Positions 1 to 8,924 are shown, numbered from the stretch's first letter. The stretch: 35,456 bases of DNA from Desulfovibrio sp. OH1186_COT-070 (GCF_003860215.1 NZ_RQYH01000023.1:1-35456), one strand, 5' to 3'. Numbers and translations are program-made. Notes: generated by a model from the sequence alone, not told the origin.

Positions 1-98
1 CTGTCACAAATATCATGTCGTCGATGTGCGCGCATAGCTTCTCCTGTCATGCAGGAAGAGGTGTTATCATACTATTCATAGTTTGACGACACTATCTA
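1..98. mobile_element. Terminal fragment of an insertion sequence (left flank)
   Basis: The 17 bases at 82-98 (TTTGACGACACTATCTA) are the exact reverse complement of 35360-35376. The match continues imperfectly inward, at about 21 of 23 positions. This is the arrangement expected of the terminal inverted repeat of one IS family present as two copies facing each other. The IS body would lie to the left of base 98. The IS5/IS427-like family with a TA target is my best guess, from the terminal sequence style only. Translation of the first 80 bases gives no recognisable transposase end. Confidence 0.55.
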
Positions 99-130
99 GC
101 TGCGCGTTCAGGCGCGTCCCCCAGGGCTGT

Positions 131-1099
131 TCAGAAAAGCCGCGCCAGAAAGGGCAGACTTTCCCGCGCGGCCAGCAGGCCCAGCGCCAGCCCGTTGAGC
201 CAGTACAGCCTGCGGGGAGCACGCATCCCGAACAAAATGCCCCAGCAGGCGATGGCCAGGGTCAGAAAAGTTTGCGCCAGCGCCTGGAGCGCCAGCCAGT
301 CCGGCAGTGCGCCGTCGCGCAGCGCAAAACCCAAAAGCACCCCCCAGCGGTCCAGGCAGCGGGGAACATAGCCTGCCAGTGCCCACAGCGCGCACCAACG
401 GGCGGCAGTTTGCTCATTGGCACCGGCAGAAGGGGTGTGCGGGAGCAGGGAACGCACGACAGGCAGCGCCAGCAGGGCAATGGCCCCGGCCGGCGACAGG
501 GCGGCAAAGAAATTGTGCGCCGCGCCGCTCAGAACAGCGGTGGCCGCCCGTGAAAAATCCATGCCCTGGGGCAGGGAGGCAAAAGGCCAGTACGGCAGCG
601 CCCGCGCGGCGAAGAAGCAGAGGGCCGCCAGACAGACGAAAACCAGACTTTGGCGCAGGCCGGGCTGAGCATGGCGCAGCGCATCGTCCGTACGGGCCTT
701 GCCGCATTGGGCAGTGCGCTGCGGAAGAGGCGGTATGGAATGCTTTCGGGCATACAGAAGCAGACAGAATATGCCTGCAAGCCAGCTTGCCACAGATGTG
801 GTGTACGGCAGGAACGCCGGGTTTGTCAGGGATGCGGCCCAAAGCGCCCCTGTTCCGCCCGAACCGGACAAAAGCAGCAGCGCGTCACCCGTAACGAGCA
901 GCGGCCCCAGACAGGCAAGCCAGATATTGAGGCGCGTCAGGGCATACGCGCCCTGAATGCGCAACGCGCTTTGCCCGTGCCGCTCCATGCACAGTGTCAA
1001 TGCCGTGATCACGGGCATGGCGGCCGCTGCCTGCGCGCCGATGCCCAGAACGGCGAAAGCCCATTGCCAACCCCAAAAACCTGCGGAAAGAGTCTGCAT
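131..1099 (-). CDS. Polytopic membrane protein of unknown function
   Basis: This 322-residue protein is dominated by hydrophobic stretches separated by short Arg-rich loops, with about eight possible membrane spans. It begins with a hydrophobic segment (FWGWQWAFAVLGIGAQ) and ends with short basic residues around the last helix. I do not recognise the family and see no catalytic motif. The ATG at 1099 is chosen because hydrophobic sequence begins right after it. An in-frame TTG at 1135 would add 12 residues, and neither start has a well spaced Shine-Dalgarno. It is divergent from the glycosyltransferase and ends close to the left IS terminus, so any downstream partner has been separated from it. 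Confidence 0.6.
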   Translation of the reverse strand: MQTLSAGFWGWQWAFAVLGIGAQAAAAMPVITALTLCMERHGQSALRIQGAYALTRLNIWLACLGPLLVTGDALLLLSGSGGTGALWAASLTNPAFLPYTTSVASWLAGIFCLLLYARKHSIPPLPQRTAQCGKARTDDALRHAQPGLRQSLVFVCLAALCFFAARALPYWPFASLPQGMDFSRAATAVLSGAAHNFFAALSPAGAIALLALPVVRSLLPHTPSAGANEQTAARWCALWALAGYVPRCLDRWGVLLGFALRDGALPDWLALQALAQTFLTLAIACWGILFGMRAPRRLYWLNGLALGLLAARESLPFLARLF

Positions 1100-1148
1100 G
1101 TCCTGATATGTACCCTGTGCGCGGCATGGCTGCAAGACGCGGCATGCC

Positions 1149-1177
1149 TTGATACAGACGATGCCCTGGTCTATATT
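1149..1177 (+). promoter_or_regulatory. Sigma-70-type promoter for the family-2 glycosyltransferase
   Basis: TTGATA (1149-1154) and TATATT (1172-1177) are separated by exactly 17 bases. Transcription would start near 1184, leaving a leader of about 74 bases before the ATG at 1258. Confidence 0.55.
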
Positions 1178-1257
1178 GCCTCTTGGCGCATGCTGCCTGT
1201 TATGCCGGAAGGCCAGTGCGCTTTCCGCATGCGTGCCCCGACTTTTCAGGAGAGAGT

Positions 1258-2409
1258 ATGCCGTCCCCTGTGCTGGTTTCCGTTCTCATTCCTTCCCACA
1301 ATTACGCGCGCTTTTTGTCCGAAGCCGTTGCCAGCGCCCTGCGTCAGAAGTCGGACAGCCTTGATGTGGAGGTTGTGGTGGCGGACGATGCCTCCACGGA
1401 CAATACCGAGGCTGTTGCCCGGTCACTGGGCGACGATATTGTGTATGTGCGGCGCAAGGAGTGCGGGGGGGAGTCCGCCGCGCGCAATGAGGCTTTGGCG
1501 CGGGCGCGCGGCGATTTTCTTGTCTTTCTGGATGCCGATGACCTTTTGACCGAGGGGGTGTTGGCCCGGCATCTGCGGGTGTTTGAGGAGCAGCCGGATC
1601 TGGGACTGTCCGTCTGCCGTTGCCTTGATATTTTTACCGATGGAGCCGTGGGCGAGAACCGCTTGTGGCCCCTGATGCGGAGCCACGGGCATATCCATGT
1701 CTGCAATGCCAATGTGGCCCCCGTGCACTGCTTCATGATCAGAAGTGAAGTCGCGCGGCAAACAGGTCTTTTCAACACGTCCCTCAAGGGCTGTGCGGAC
1801 TATGAATACTGGCTGCGCTGTTTCAGCCTGGGCTTTCGTGCGGGGGTTTGCCCCGAAGGGCTTGTGATCTACCGCAAACACGGCGTAAACGTCACGCACA
1901 ACAGGCCGCACATGTGGATGCACGAGGTCGTGATCCACAGTCTTGCCTTTGATCTGCTGCAAACCTCGCGCCTGGCGGCGGAGCATGAAAAACTGGCGGC
2001 CTGGCTGGCCCTGGCCTGCGGGTGTGCTGGTGTGGCCTTGAACATCACCTTCAATGCGTCCCTGCGGCAAAAAATGCAGGATCTCTTTGCCGCGGCCGTG
2101 CACGCGGCCCTTGAGCACAGGGACTTGCTGGCAACAAGAGATCCCGACATGCGGCGCTTGCAGGGATTGTATGCTGCCCGCGCCTGCATGGTCTGCCGGG
2201 AAATCCGCGCCGACCTCACGCCCGGCGCTCTTGAGGCCGCCCGAATTCTGGAAGACCTTTTCCCGCAATTTGCCGCGCGCGACAGCGGAGACCTGCGGCG
2301 TCACTGCAATACGCTTTTGGCCTCTCTGGCTGTGCCCGGCATCCCCGAAAGCCTGTGCCGCGTGTCTGGCGGCATGGCGGGCGGCATGGCGGGCGGGCCG
2401 TCGGCGTAG
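1258..2409 (+). CDS. Glycosyltransferase family 2
   Basis: This 383-residue protein has an N-terminal GT-A fold of the GT2 type. It shows the opening strand VSVLIPSHNY, the nucleotide-binding VVADDAST segment near residue 40, and the metal-binding DADD at residues 92-95. These enzymes move a sugar from a nucleotide-sugar donor to a cell-surface polysaccharide, lipid or protein. The acceptor cannot be told from sequence. The C-terminal half is helical and resembles other GT2 enzymes with appended domains. ATG 1258 is chosen because AGGAGA sits about six bases upstream and the conserved strand begins a few residues in. There is a clear promoter upstream and a hairpin with a T run directly after the stop. 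It precedes glmU, which makes UDP-GlcNAc, a common GT donor, but the terminator-like hairpin suggests separate units. The C-terminus carries a short GGMA repeat. Confidence 0.85.
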   Translation: MPSPVLVSVLIPSHNYARFLSEAVASALRQKSDSLDVEVVVADDASTDNTEAVARSLGDDIVYVRRKECGGESAARNEALARARGDFLVFLDADDLLTEGVLARHLRVFEEQPDLGLSVCRCLDIFTDGAVGENRLWPLMRSHGHIHVCNANVAPVHCFMIRSEVARQTGLFNTSLKGCADYEYWLRCFSLGFRAGVCPEGLVIYRKHGVNVTHNRPHMWMHEVVIHSLAFDLLQTSRLAAEHEKLAAWLALACGCAGVALNITFNASLRQKMQDLFAAAVHAALEHRDLLATRDPDMRRLQGLYAARACMVCREIRADLTPGALEAARILEDLFPQFAARDSGDLRRHCNTLLASLAVPGIPESLCRVSGGMAGGMAGGPSA

Positions 2410-2410
2410 C

Positions 2411-2437
2411 GCAGGGCGCTGCCTGCATCTGTTTTTT
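2411..2437 (+). terminator. Rho-independent terminator candidate after the glycosyltransferase
   Basis: GCAGG (2411-2415) pairs with CCTGC (2422-2426) around a six-base loop. A six-T run follows after ATCTG. The stem is short, so it may be weak. Confidence 0.45.
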
Positions 2438-2527
2438 GCGAAGGCGGCTTGGGCATACAGTTGCGCCCAGGGAAAATCCCTGCGGAAAGTAAAAAAATAA
2501 AAACCGGGATGCTCCGGGGGAGATCTC

Positions 2528-3883
2528 ATGCAAAAAAATGCGGCTCTGGTTCTGGCGGCAGGCAAGGGAACGCGCATGCATTCTGACAAACCGAAAGTCC
2601 TGCAGTCCCTGCTGGGCGAACCCATGCTGGCCTGTGTGCTGGAAGCCCTGCGGCCGGTCTTTGCCCAGGATGTCTGGATTGTTGTGGGGCACAAGGCCGA
2701 AATGGTGCGGGCGGCCTTTCCCGATGCGCGTTTTGTGTCGCAGGAACAACAACTGGGCACAGGGCATGCCCTGATGCAGGCCCTCCCGGCGCTTGAGCAG
2801 GCGGGCTGCACGCATGTTCTTGTGGTCAACGGCGATACCCCCCTGCTGTCCGAGGGCGTGGTGCGGCGTTTTCTGGCCGAATCCGCCGGGCAGGATCTGG
2901 CTTTCGCCGCCATTGAACTGGATGATCCCGGAGCGTACGGCAGGGTTGTGCGGCATGCTGACGGCAGCATCGCCATTGTGGAGGCGAAGGAATACGATCC
3001 GTCGCTGCACGGCCCGGTTTCCCGTGAAGTGAATGCGGGCATGTATTTTCTTTCCCTGCCTGCGGTGAAAGCTCTTTTGCCGCGCCTGACCAACGACAAC
3101 AGGAGCGGAGAATATTATATCACGGATCTTGTGGCTCTGGCGGTGGCCGAAGGGCTTGCCGTATCCGGCGTCCGGTGCGGCGGGGATCAGAATCTTCTGG
3201 GAGTGAACTCTCCCCGCGAACTGGCGCAGGCAGAAGAAATGCTGCGCCGCAGAATTGTGGATGATCTTCTGGAGAAGGGTGTCATGATCCACGCTCCGGA
3301 GCAGGTGCGCGTTGGCCCGCTGGCACGTGTGGAGCCGGGCGCAGAGCTTTCCGGCCCGTGCGAAATTTGCGGAAAAACCGAAATTGCGCGCGGAACCTCC
3401 GTGGCATCGCACTGCATTGTCTGCGACTGTGTGCTTGCGGCCGGAGCGCAGATCCGCCCCTTCTCCCACCTTGAAGGCGCGTCTGTGGGCGGAGAAGCCC
3501 TTGTGGGGCCGTATGCGCGCCTGCGGCCCGGCGCCGTGCTGGAAGAGCAGAGCCGGGTGGGCAATTTTGTGGAACTGAAGAAGGCGCACCTGGGCAGAGG
3601 GGCCAAGGCCAACCACCTTGCCTATCTCGGCGATACGGTTGTGGGCGAGAAAGCCAACATCGGGGCAGGAACAATCACCTGCAATTATGACGGCAGGCAC
3701 AAATACCAGACCAAAATAGGGCGGGAGGCCTTTATCGGCAGCAATACGGCTCTGGTCGCTCCGGTCTGCGTTGGCGACGAGGCATTGGTGGGCGCGGGGT
3801 CCGTTGTCACCAAAGACGTGCCTTCCGGGGATCTGGCCATTGCCCGGAGCAGACAGAAGAACCTGCCGAGAAAAAAGGGGTAA
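2528..3883 (+). CDS. glmU: Bifunctional UDP-GlcNAc pyrophosphorylase / glucosamine-1-phosphate acetyltransferase
   Basis: This cytoplasmic enzyme makes UDP-N-acetylglucosamine for peptidoglycan and lipopolysaccharide. It acetylates glucosamine-1-phosphate and then couples the product to UTP. The N-terminal uridylyltransferase domain opens with LVLAAGKGTRM (residues 8-18). The GTGHAL and NGDTPL motifs follow, with NAGMY further on. From about residue 250 the sequence becomes a left-handed beta-helix of hexapeptide repeats. It includes the KANHLAYLGD segment with the acetyltransferase catalytic His and the NYDG motif. At 451 residues it is full family length. GGGGGAG lies about seven bases before the ATG. 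The gene is followed by the small division genes and appears intact. Confidence 0.97.
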   Translation: MQKNAALVLAAGKGTRMHSDKPKVLQSLLGEPMLACVLEALRPVFAQDVWIVVGHKAEMVRAAFPDARFVSQEQQLGTGHALMQALPALEQAGCTHVLVVNGDTPLLSEGVVRRFLAESAGQDLAFAAIELDDPGAYGRVVRHADGSIAIVEAKEYDPSLHGPVSREVNAGMYFLSLPAVKALLPRLTNDNRSGEYYITDLVALAVAEGLAVSGVRCGGDQNLLGVNSPRELAQAEEMLRRRIVDDLLEKGVMIHAPEQVRVGPLARVEPGAELSGPCEICGKTEIARGTSVASHCIVCDCVLAAGAQIRPFSHLEGASVGGEALVGPYARLRPGAVLEEQSRVGNFVELKKAHLGRGAKANHLAYLGDTVVGEKANIGAGTITCNYDGRHKYQTKIGREAFIGSNTALVAPVCVGDEALVGAGSVVTKDVPSGDLAIARSRQKNLPRKKG

Positions 3884-3940
3884 GGGCCGCCCGCGACTCC
3901 ATTCTTGCCAACTGCTTTCTGCGGTGCTACGGTATGCCGC

Positions 3941-4186
3941 ATGGACGTTTTGGGGCGGCTCGAATCGCAGGTCGCGGCTCTTCTGGATGAGCTCCGCCGC
4001 CTGAAAGAGGGATATGCGTATCTGGATGCGCAGATTTTCGCCCTGCAAGAAGAAAAAACCGCCCTTGCGGCGGAAAACCGCAGACTGACGCTTGATCTGG
4101 AAAAAGAAGGGCAGTTGCGGGCCGAAGCCCGCAGGCGCATTGATGCCCTCTTGCGAAAAATTGAGGAACACGACAGCATTGAGTAG
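3941..4186 (+). CDS. Small coiled-coil protein, ZapB-like
   Basis: This 81-residue protein is almost entirely predicted coiled coil. It opens MDVLGRLESQVAALLDEL and continues with heptads of Leu/Ala and charged residues. In composition and size it resembles the division factor ZapB, which bridges the FtsZ ring through ZapA. It sits five bases upstream of zapA, which supports that role. Coiled coils align poorly, so the assignment rests on context as much as sequence. The ATG at 3941 lacks a clear Shine-Dalgarno. An earlier in-frame start at 3905 would add 12 residues that do not look like coiled coil. Confidence 0.65.
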   Translation: MDVLGRLESQVAALLDELRRLKEGYAYLDAQIFALQEEKTALAAENRRLTLDLEKEGQLRAEARRRIDALLRKIEEHDSIE

Positions 4187-4191
4187 CTTTT

Positions 4192-4464
4192 GTGGACCAG
4201 CATACGACTAATCTCATGGTTCTTGGCCTGAGCATCGACTTCAAGGCCAGCGTCGACATGCGGCGCGTGGAAGAAGCCGTACACTTGGTCGAGGAACGCT
4301 TTCATGAGCAGATGCTGCGATTCCCGAAAGGACAGACAAAGGATATTCTGCTGACCTTCATGGCTCTTGGGCTGGCGGATGATTTGCTGCAGTTGCAAAA
4401 AGAGATGGCGGAGGCGAAAAATCGCCTCAACGCCATACTTGCACGGATAGAGAGTTCGGTGTAG
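4192..4464 (+). CDS. zapA: Cell division protein ZapA
   Basis: ZapA binds and bundles FtsZ filaments at the division site. The 90-residue product has the family pattern: an N-terminal strand-rich head ([14 protein letters not shown]), a segment containing [11 protein letters not shown], and a C-terminal helix that forms the coiled-coil dimer ([18 protein letters not shown]). The start is GTG at 4192, five bases after the ZapB-like gene's stop, so the two are probably translated from one message. The 6S RNA candidate directly downstream matches the zapA-ssrS order known in many proteobacteria. Confidence 0.85.
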   Translation: MDQHTTNLMVLGLSIDFKASVDMRRVEEAVHLVEERFHEQMLRFPKGQTKDILLTFMALGLADDLLQLQKEMAEAKNRLNAILARIESSV

Positions 4465-4655
4465 GCGTGCGTTCCCTGGAACGCCCGTGATTTTGTTTCG
4501 GTGCTGGCCTGACAAGCATATACAAGGGAATCGTTCCTGTCCTCTGTGTGCATGCCCGGATTTTTTCGGGAAGCCTGATCAGGGCATACAGATCCCGACC
4601 TGGAAATCCAGGTTCTGCACCGCATCACGACACGACGTTCCGGGGATTCGCGTAT
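4465..4655 (+). ncRNA. ssrS: 6S RNA candidate
   Basis: 6S RNA mimics an open promoter and sequesters the housekeeping RNA polymerase. The stretch between zapA and rny does not look coding. Bases 4473-4482 (TCCCTGGAAC) can pair with 4637-4646 (GTTCCGGGGA) in ten consecutive pairs, one of them G-U. The helix can be extended outward through GCG/CGC. That gives a closed RNA of about 180 bases, the usual 6S size, with a largely unpaired interior. Position directly after zapA is the classic location. Exact ends are estimated. A covariance search would settle the call. Confidence 0.72.
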
Positions 4656-4659
4656 CCCT

Positions 4660-4694
4660 GCCGGGCCTTTCGGCCTCGGCCACCGATGGTTTTT
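4660..4694 (+). terminator. Hairpin and T run after the 6S RNA candidate
   Basis: GCCGGGCC (4660-4667) pairs with GGCC-T-CGGC (4672-4680) around a TTTC loop, with one bulged T. Five T follow at 4690-4694. The gap between stem and T run makes this a modest terminator or a processing hairpin. Confidence 0.4.
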
Positions 4695-4852
4695 CCGTTG
4701 CACGTCATCGGCTTTTTGCCGCCTTCCGCATCCGGCCCGGCCACAGCAGCCCCTTTGGGCAATTTTGCCGCGACACCCGCGCGGTGTCGGCGTTCGCCGG
4801 AAGGGCGTCGCCTTGCGATGCCCTCCGTATTGAGAAAGGAGTGGCTGGATAT

Positions 4853-6412
4853 ATGGATCCGCTGTTGATTGCCGCGCTGTTTGCCGCGGCTTTGTCGGGC
4901 CTTGTGCTGGGGATTTTTGTGCACAAGCGTTCCGCAACCAGGCGCGTGGGAGATGCCGAGGAACTGGCCCGGCGTATTGTGGAGGAGGCGCGCAAGGAAG
5001 CGCAGGCGCAGAAAAAGGAAATCCTCCTGCAAGGGCAGGACGATCTGTTTCACCAGAAGCGCGAGCTTGAAGGCGAATTCAAGGAAAGGGAGCGCGAGGT
5101 CAAGGCAAGAGAACGCAAACTGGACGAACTGGGCGGCCGTCTTGAAGAAAAGCTGGAAAAGGCCACGGCCAGAGAGCACGAATTGCTGGCGTCAGAAAAG
5201 GAATTGTCGCGCAAGGAGCGTCAACTGGCCGAGTCGGAGCTGTTTTTGCAAACGCGCATTGACGAGCAGGAGCTTTGCCTCGCAAAGATAGCCGGTTTCA
5301 CGGCAGAAGAGGCGAAAGAGAAGCTTTTTCAGGAGATTGAGGCAAAAACGCGGCATGAAGCGGCGCGCATGATCCGCCAGATCGAAACAGAGGCCCGCGA
5401 AACCGCCGACAGAAAGGCCAAGGAAATTCTGTGTAACGTCATCCAGCGGTATGCCGGTGACTATGTGAACGAACAGACGGTCACTGCTGTCACCCTGCCC
5501 AGCGAGGACATGAAGGGACGCATCATCGGGCGTGAAGGCCGCAATATCCGCGCGCTCGAAGCCGCAACGGGCGTTGACCTCATCATTGACGATACACCGG
5601 AGACCGTCATTCTTTCCGCCTACAGCCCCTTGCGGCGGCAGGTGGCCAAGATGGCTCTGGAGCGCCTTATCCAGGACGGCCGCATACACCCTGCGCGCAT
5701 TGAGGACATTGTGCAGAAATGTGAGCAGGAGCTTGATGCCCAGGTGCGCGAAGTGGGCGAGCAGGCGACCTTTGACGCTGGCGTGCACGGCATCAACCCC
5801 GAAATTGTCAGGCTGCTCGGGCAGTTGCGTTACAGAACTTCCTTTACCCAGAACGTATTGCAGCACTCGCTGGAAGTGGCTGCCCTGTGCGGCATGATGG
5901 CGGCAGAACTGGGCATGGACGTGAAAAAGGCCAAACGCGCCGGTTTGCTGCACGATATCGGCAAGGCGGTTGATCACGAGGTGGAAGGGCCGCACGCGCT
6001 CATCGGCGCGGACATTGCCAAAAAATACCATGAAAACAGTGAAATAATCCACGCCATCGCAGCCCACCACGAAGACCAGCGGCCCTCCACCGCCCTGGCC
6101 GTTCTGGTGCAGGCCGCTGACTCCATTTCCGGGGCGCGCCCCGGAGCGCGCAAGGAACTGCTGGAAAACTATGTCAAACGTCTGGAAGACCTTGAGGGCA
6201 TTGCCACCAGCTTTGACGGTGTGGGCAAGGCCTATGCCATCCAGGCCGGGCGTGAAATCCGGGTCATGGTAAATTCCGATATGGTTGATGACGACAGCAC
6301 CTATATCCTTTGCAAGGATATCTCTGAAAAAATTGAGAAAAATCTGACATACCCCGGCCAGATCCGTGTTACGGTTATCCGTGAGCGGCGGGCCGTGGGC
6401 TATGCCAAATAA
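4853..6412 (+). CDS. rny: Ribonuclease Y
   Basis: RNase Y is a membrane-anchored endoribonuclease that starts mRNA decay. The 519-residue product is normal family length. Residues 1-25 are a single membrane anchor, followed by a long charged coiled coil to about residue 200. A KH RNA-binding domain contains [15 protein letters not shown]. An HD phosphohydrolase domain contains [12 protein letters not shown] and the later AAHHEDQ. ATG 4853 is chosen because the membrane anchor begins there. AAGGAG lies rather far upstream, and an in-frame GTG at 4841 would add four residues. The TRIC-family gene starts two bases after the stop, so the two are probably one transcript. Confidence 0.95.
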   Translation: MDPLLIAALFAAALSGLVLGIFVHKRSATRRVGDAEELARRIVEEARKEAQAQKKEILLQGQDDLFHQKRELEGEFKEREREVKARERKLDELGGRLEEKLEKATAREHELLASEKELSRKERQLAESELFLQTRIDEQELCLAKIAGFTAEEAKEKLFQEIEAKTRHEAARMIRQIETEARETADRKAKEILCNVIQRYAGDYVNEQTVTAVTLPSEDMKGRIIGREGRNIRALEAATGVDLIIDDTPETVILSAYSPLRRQVAKMALERLIQDGRIHPARIEDIVQKCEQELDAQVREVGEQATFDAGVHGINPEIVRLLGQLRYRTSFTQNVLQHSLEVAALCGMMAAELGMDVKKAKRAGLLHDIGKAVDHEVEGPHALIGADIAKKYHENSEIIHAIAAHHEDQRPSTALAVLVQAADSISGARPGARKELLENYVKRLEDLEGIATSFDGVGKAYAIQAGREIRVMVNSDMVDDDSTYILCKDISEKIEKNLTYPGQIRVTVIRERRAVGYAK

Positions 6413-6414
6413 CC

Positions 6415-7020
6415 ATGCTTTCTTGTCAACCCATTGTCATGCTTGATCTTGCGGCCGGCCTTGCGCTGGCCGCAGCCACATCCTGCCGGGCCTTTGCAGG
6501 CGGGGCGCACTTCAGCGGCGCGGCATCGCTGGGGGTATTGTCCGGTCTGGCCGCTTCGCTTGTGCGCGATCTGCTGGCGGGTTTTGCCCTTTCCGCGTTG
6601 CACAACGGGGCATATCTCGCTTTGGCGGTCGCGGGGGGCGGTGTGGGAGCCCTGGCGGGGCGCTGGCGGCATGCGCGCCTGGCTTTTTACTGGCTTGACG
6701 GGGCGGGGCTGGCTCTGGCGGGCGGCGTGGCTGCCGTTTCCGGCGCTGCCCTGGGAATGTCCGCTGCGGGCTGTCTTGTGTTGAGCCTGGTGTCCGCTCT
6801 GGCTGGCGGCCTCGTGCGTGATGTGGCTCTGGGAGATGTGGCCATGGTGGTGGAAGAGGAGAGCTATGCCACCGCAGCGGCTTTGGGGGGCATGCTGGCT
6901 CTGGCACTGGTTGCCTGGGGCGCTCTGGAAAACTGGCAGTGCGCTCTGGGAGGGGCCGTGCTGACTCTGCTGTTGCGGGGCATCCGGCTGAGCAGGGGCA
7001 GGTTTGCCTTTCTCTCCTGA
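6415..7020 (+). CDS. TRIC/UPF0126 family membrane protein (putative cation channel)
   Basis: This 201-residue protein is nearly all membrane helices. It has the internally duplicated architecture of the UPF0126/TRIC family, whose members form monovalent cation channels or transport small solutes. The two halves each carry the repeat signature: ASLVRDLLAG near residue 50 and GGLVRDVALGD near residue 135, the second followed by EEESYATAAALGG. Six to seven spans fit the family. Substrate and ion selectivity are unknown. It begins two bases after the rny stop and has no visible promoter of its own. Confidence 0.75.
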   Translation: MLSCQPIVMLDLAAGLALAAATSCRAFAGGAHFSGAASLGVLSGLAASLVRDLLAGFALSALHNGAYLALAVAGGGVGALAGRWRHARLAFYWLDGAGLALAGGVAAVSGAALGMSAAGCLVLSLVSALAGGLVRDVALGDVAMVVEEESYATAAALGGMLALALVAWGALENWQCALGGAVLTLLLRGIRLSRGRFAFLS

Positions 7021-7081
7021 AAAAAGTGGCGTGGCCATGTGCAGCAGGAAAAAACAACGCACAAGATATCAGGGAAAAATC

Positions 7082-8071
7082 ATGCGCAGTACCAGAAAAT
7101 TTTTGTTGTCCGCAGGCAGATGCCTGTTGCTGTTCTTGAGTGTCGTGGCAACCGGCATCCTGTCCCTGCCCTCGCCGTGCCTTGCCGCGCCTTCGGGGCT
7201 CCATGTGGTTGCGACAACTTTTCCCATATATCTTCTGACCAGCGCTGTTGCCCAGGGCAGGCCCGGCGTGCGTGTGGATTTGCTCATCCCCGCGCAGGCG
7301 GGTTGCCCGCATGACTATGCCCTGACCACCGGGGACATGAAAAAATTGTCCGCAGCCAGCGTCATCGTTGCCAACGGCCTGGGCATGGAAGATTTTATGG
7401 ACAAGGCCCTGCGGGCCATGGATCGCCATATTCCTCTCATTGACAGCAGTGTGGGCATACAGCCGCTTGCTGCGCAGGAGGACGGGCATGACCATGCCCA
7501 CGGGGAGGGGCATCACCACGATCATGGGGAGCAGTGCAACCACTCCCATGGCGCGGTGAACCCGCACGCCTTTTCCAGCCCGCGTCAGGCCGCGTGGATT
7601 GTGCGCCATATCGCGCGTTCTCTCGGCGAACTGGATCCCCAGGGAGCGGAGGAGTATGCGCGTGCCGCAGAGGCCTATGCGCTGCGGCTGGAAGCCATCG
7701 GGCACAGATTGGCCGCTCTCGGTGCTGGCGCTGCCAACAAAAAAGTTGTTCTGCTGCACGATACGGCCGCCTATCTTTTCAGGGATGCCGGATTGCATGT
7801 GATAGCGGCCATTCAGGAGAACGAGCATGTCCAGCCTTCTGCGGCGCGCATACTGGAGTTGACGCGCCGCCTCCGGCAGGACAAACCGGCTGTCATTGTC
7901 AGCGAGCCGCAATATTCGGACAAGGCTGTGCGCGCTCTTTCCGCCGAAACCGGCGTGCCCGTGTTGCAGCTTGACCCTGTGGCTTCGGGGCCGGCCGATG
8001 CCGATCCCGGATATTATGAGCAGGTGATGCTCAAAAACTGTGAAGCCCTCGAGAAGTATTTTGGCAAATAA
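7082..8071 (+). CDS. znuA: Zinc ABC transporter substrate-binding protein
   Basis: This is the periplasmic cluster 9 metal-binding lipocalin-like receptor of a high-affinity zinc importer (329 residues). A signal peptide with a hydrophobic core (LLLFLSVVATGILSL) ends at an Ala-x-Ala site near residue 35. The mature part opens VVATTFPIY. A His/Asp-rich loop (HDHAHGEGHHHDHGE, residues about 138-152) is the hallmark of zinc rather than manganese receptors. It is followed by NPHAF, supplying a metal-ligand His. The later ENEHVQPS segment and a C-terminal Asp region complete the site. ATG 7082 is preceded by AGGGA and begins directly at the signal peptide. It forms an overlapping operon with the ATPase and permease genes. 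I looked for a Zur-type palindrome in the 61-base upstream gap and saw none. Confidence 0.93.
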   Translation: MRSTRKFLLSAGRCLLLFLSVVATGILSLPSPCLAAPSGLHVVATTFPIYLLTSAVAQGRPGVRVDLLIPAQAGCPHDYALTTGDMKKLSAASVIVANGLGMEDFMDKALRAMDRHIPLIDSSVGIQPLAAQEDGHDHAHGEGHHHDHGEQCNHSHGAVNPHAFSSPRQAAWIVRHIARSLGELDPQGAEEYARAAEAYALRLEAIGHRLAALGAGAANKKVVLLHDTAAYLFRDAGLHVIAAIQENEHVQPSAARILELTRRLRQDKPAVIVSEPQYSDKAVRALSAETGVPVLQLDPVASGPADADPGYYEQVMLKNCEALEKYFGK

Positions 8072-8924
8072 TTCCGCCATCGGCCCTTCAATCTGCTTTG
8101 AGCATGTGAGCGCGGCGCGGGGCGGGCGTCCGGTACTGGAAGACGTTTGCGCCGCCGTTCCCGCTGGCGGCAATACCGTTGTTGTCGGCCCCAACGGGGC
8201 TGGCAAGACCAGCCTGCTGCTCTGCCTCATCGGCGAAGTGCCTTTTTCCGGGAGCATACGTTTTCAGGGGGAGGACTGCCGGGACAGCATTGCCTATGTT
8301 CCGCAGTCCCTGGCGCTGGATCGCGGCCTGCCCCTGAGTGTTGAGGACTTTCTGGCGCTGGGCTGCGTCCGCCGTCCGCTCTGGCTGGGAACATCCTCTG
8401 CCGTGCGTGACGAGGCGCGCCGCCTTCTGGCCCTTGTGCAGGCCGAAGATCTGGGAGGGCGGCAGATGTGCGCGCTTTCCGGAGGCGAGTTGCGCAGGGT
8501 TCTGCTGGCCGCGGCTCTGGGGCGGCAGCCCCGCCTGCTGGTGCTGGACGAACCGGCGGCCGGAGTGGATGTTTCAGGGGAGCGGCTGTTGTGGGAAATT
8601 CTTGCAGAAGCCAGAATCCGGCAGGGGTTCACGCAGATCATGGTCAGCCACAACTTACCGTTGACAGCGCACCATGCGTCGCACGTGATCTGCCTTGACC
8701 AACGGGTTCAGGCCCAGGGCCCTCCGCAGCAGACCCTCACCGCCGACCGGCTGCTGAAACTCTTTGGCGTTCCCATTCACCTCTATCCTGACCAGTGTTT
8801 TTCCGAAGAATCCGGATGCCCCCAGTGCGGCGCCGTCTGCATGACGGCAGAAGTGCTGGAAAGGGGGGATTTTGCCAGAGAACGCCATACCTCCGACACA
8901 ATGCCAGGGAGCACGGATGCCTGA
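8040..8924 (+). CDS. znuC: Zinc ABC transporter ATP-binding protein
   Basis: This cytoplasmic ATPase powers ZnuB. Walker A is GPNGAGKT (about residues 50-57), the Q-loop is YVPQS, the signature is LSGGELRR, Walker B is LLVLDEPAAGVD and the switch His is in MVSHN. After the usual ABC core there is a Cys-rich tail, SGCPQCGAVC, close to the C-terminus. The start is uncertain. GTG 8040 overlaps znuA by 32 bases, while TTG 8061, with GAGAAG just upstream, would shorten the protein by seven residues and overlap by 11. The end overlaps znuB by eight bases, so translation is coupled. Confidence 0.9.
   Translation: MKPSRSILANNSAIGPSICFEHVSAARGGRPVLEDVCAAVPAGGNTVVVGPNGAGKTSLLLCLIGEVPFSGSIRFQGEDCRDSIAYVPQSLALDRGLPLSVEDFLALGCVRRPLWLGTSSAVRDEARRLLALVQAEDLGGRQMCALSGGELRRVLLAAALGRQPRLLVLDEPAAGVDVSGERLLWEILAEARIRQGFTQIMVSHNLPLTAHHASHVICLDQRVQAQGPPQQTLTADRLLKLFGVPIHLYPDQCFSEESGCPQCGAVCMTAEVLERGDFARERHTSDTMPGSTDA

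Noticed and set aside
2468..2482. CAGGGA-AAA-TCCCTG palindrome before glmU
   Set aside because: No T run follows and the position offers no clear role. Likely chance, or a weak mRNA structure in the glmU leader.
2216..4171. Long minus-strand open frame across glmU
   Set aside because: It is antisense to intact glmU, has no ribosome site or family signature, and is the usual by-product of G+C-rich codon use. The same holds for the long antisense frames at 6512-8257, 12133-13758, 26775-28049, 30194-31342 and 31806-33353.
7021..7081. Search for a Zur operator before znuA
   Set aside because: No A+T-rich palindrome resembling a Zur box was found. Regulation may lie further upstream or differ in this lineage.
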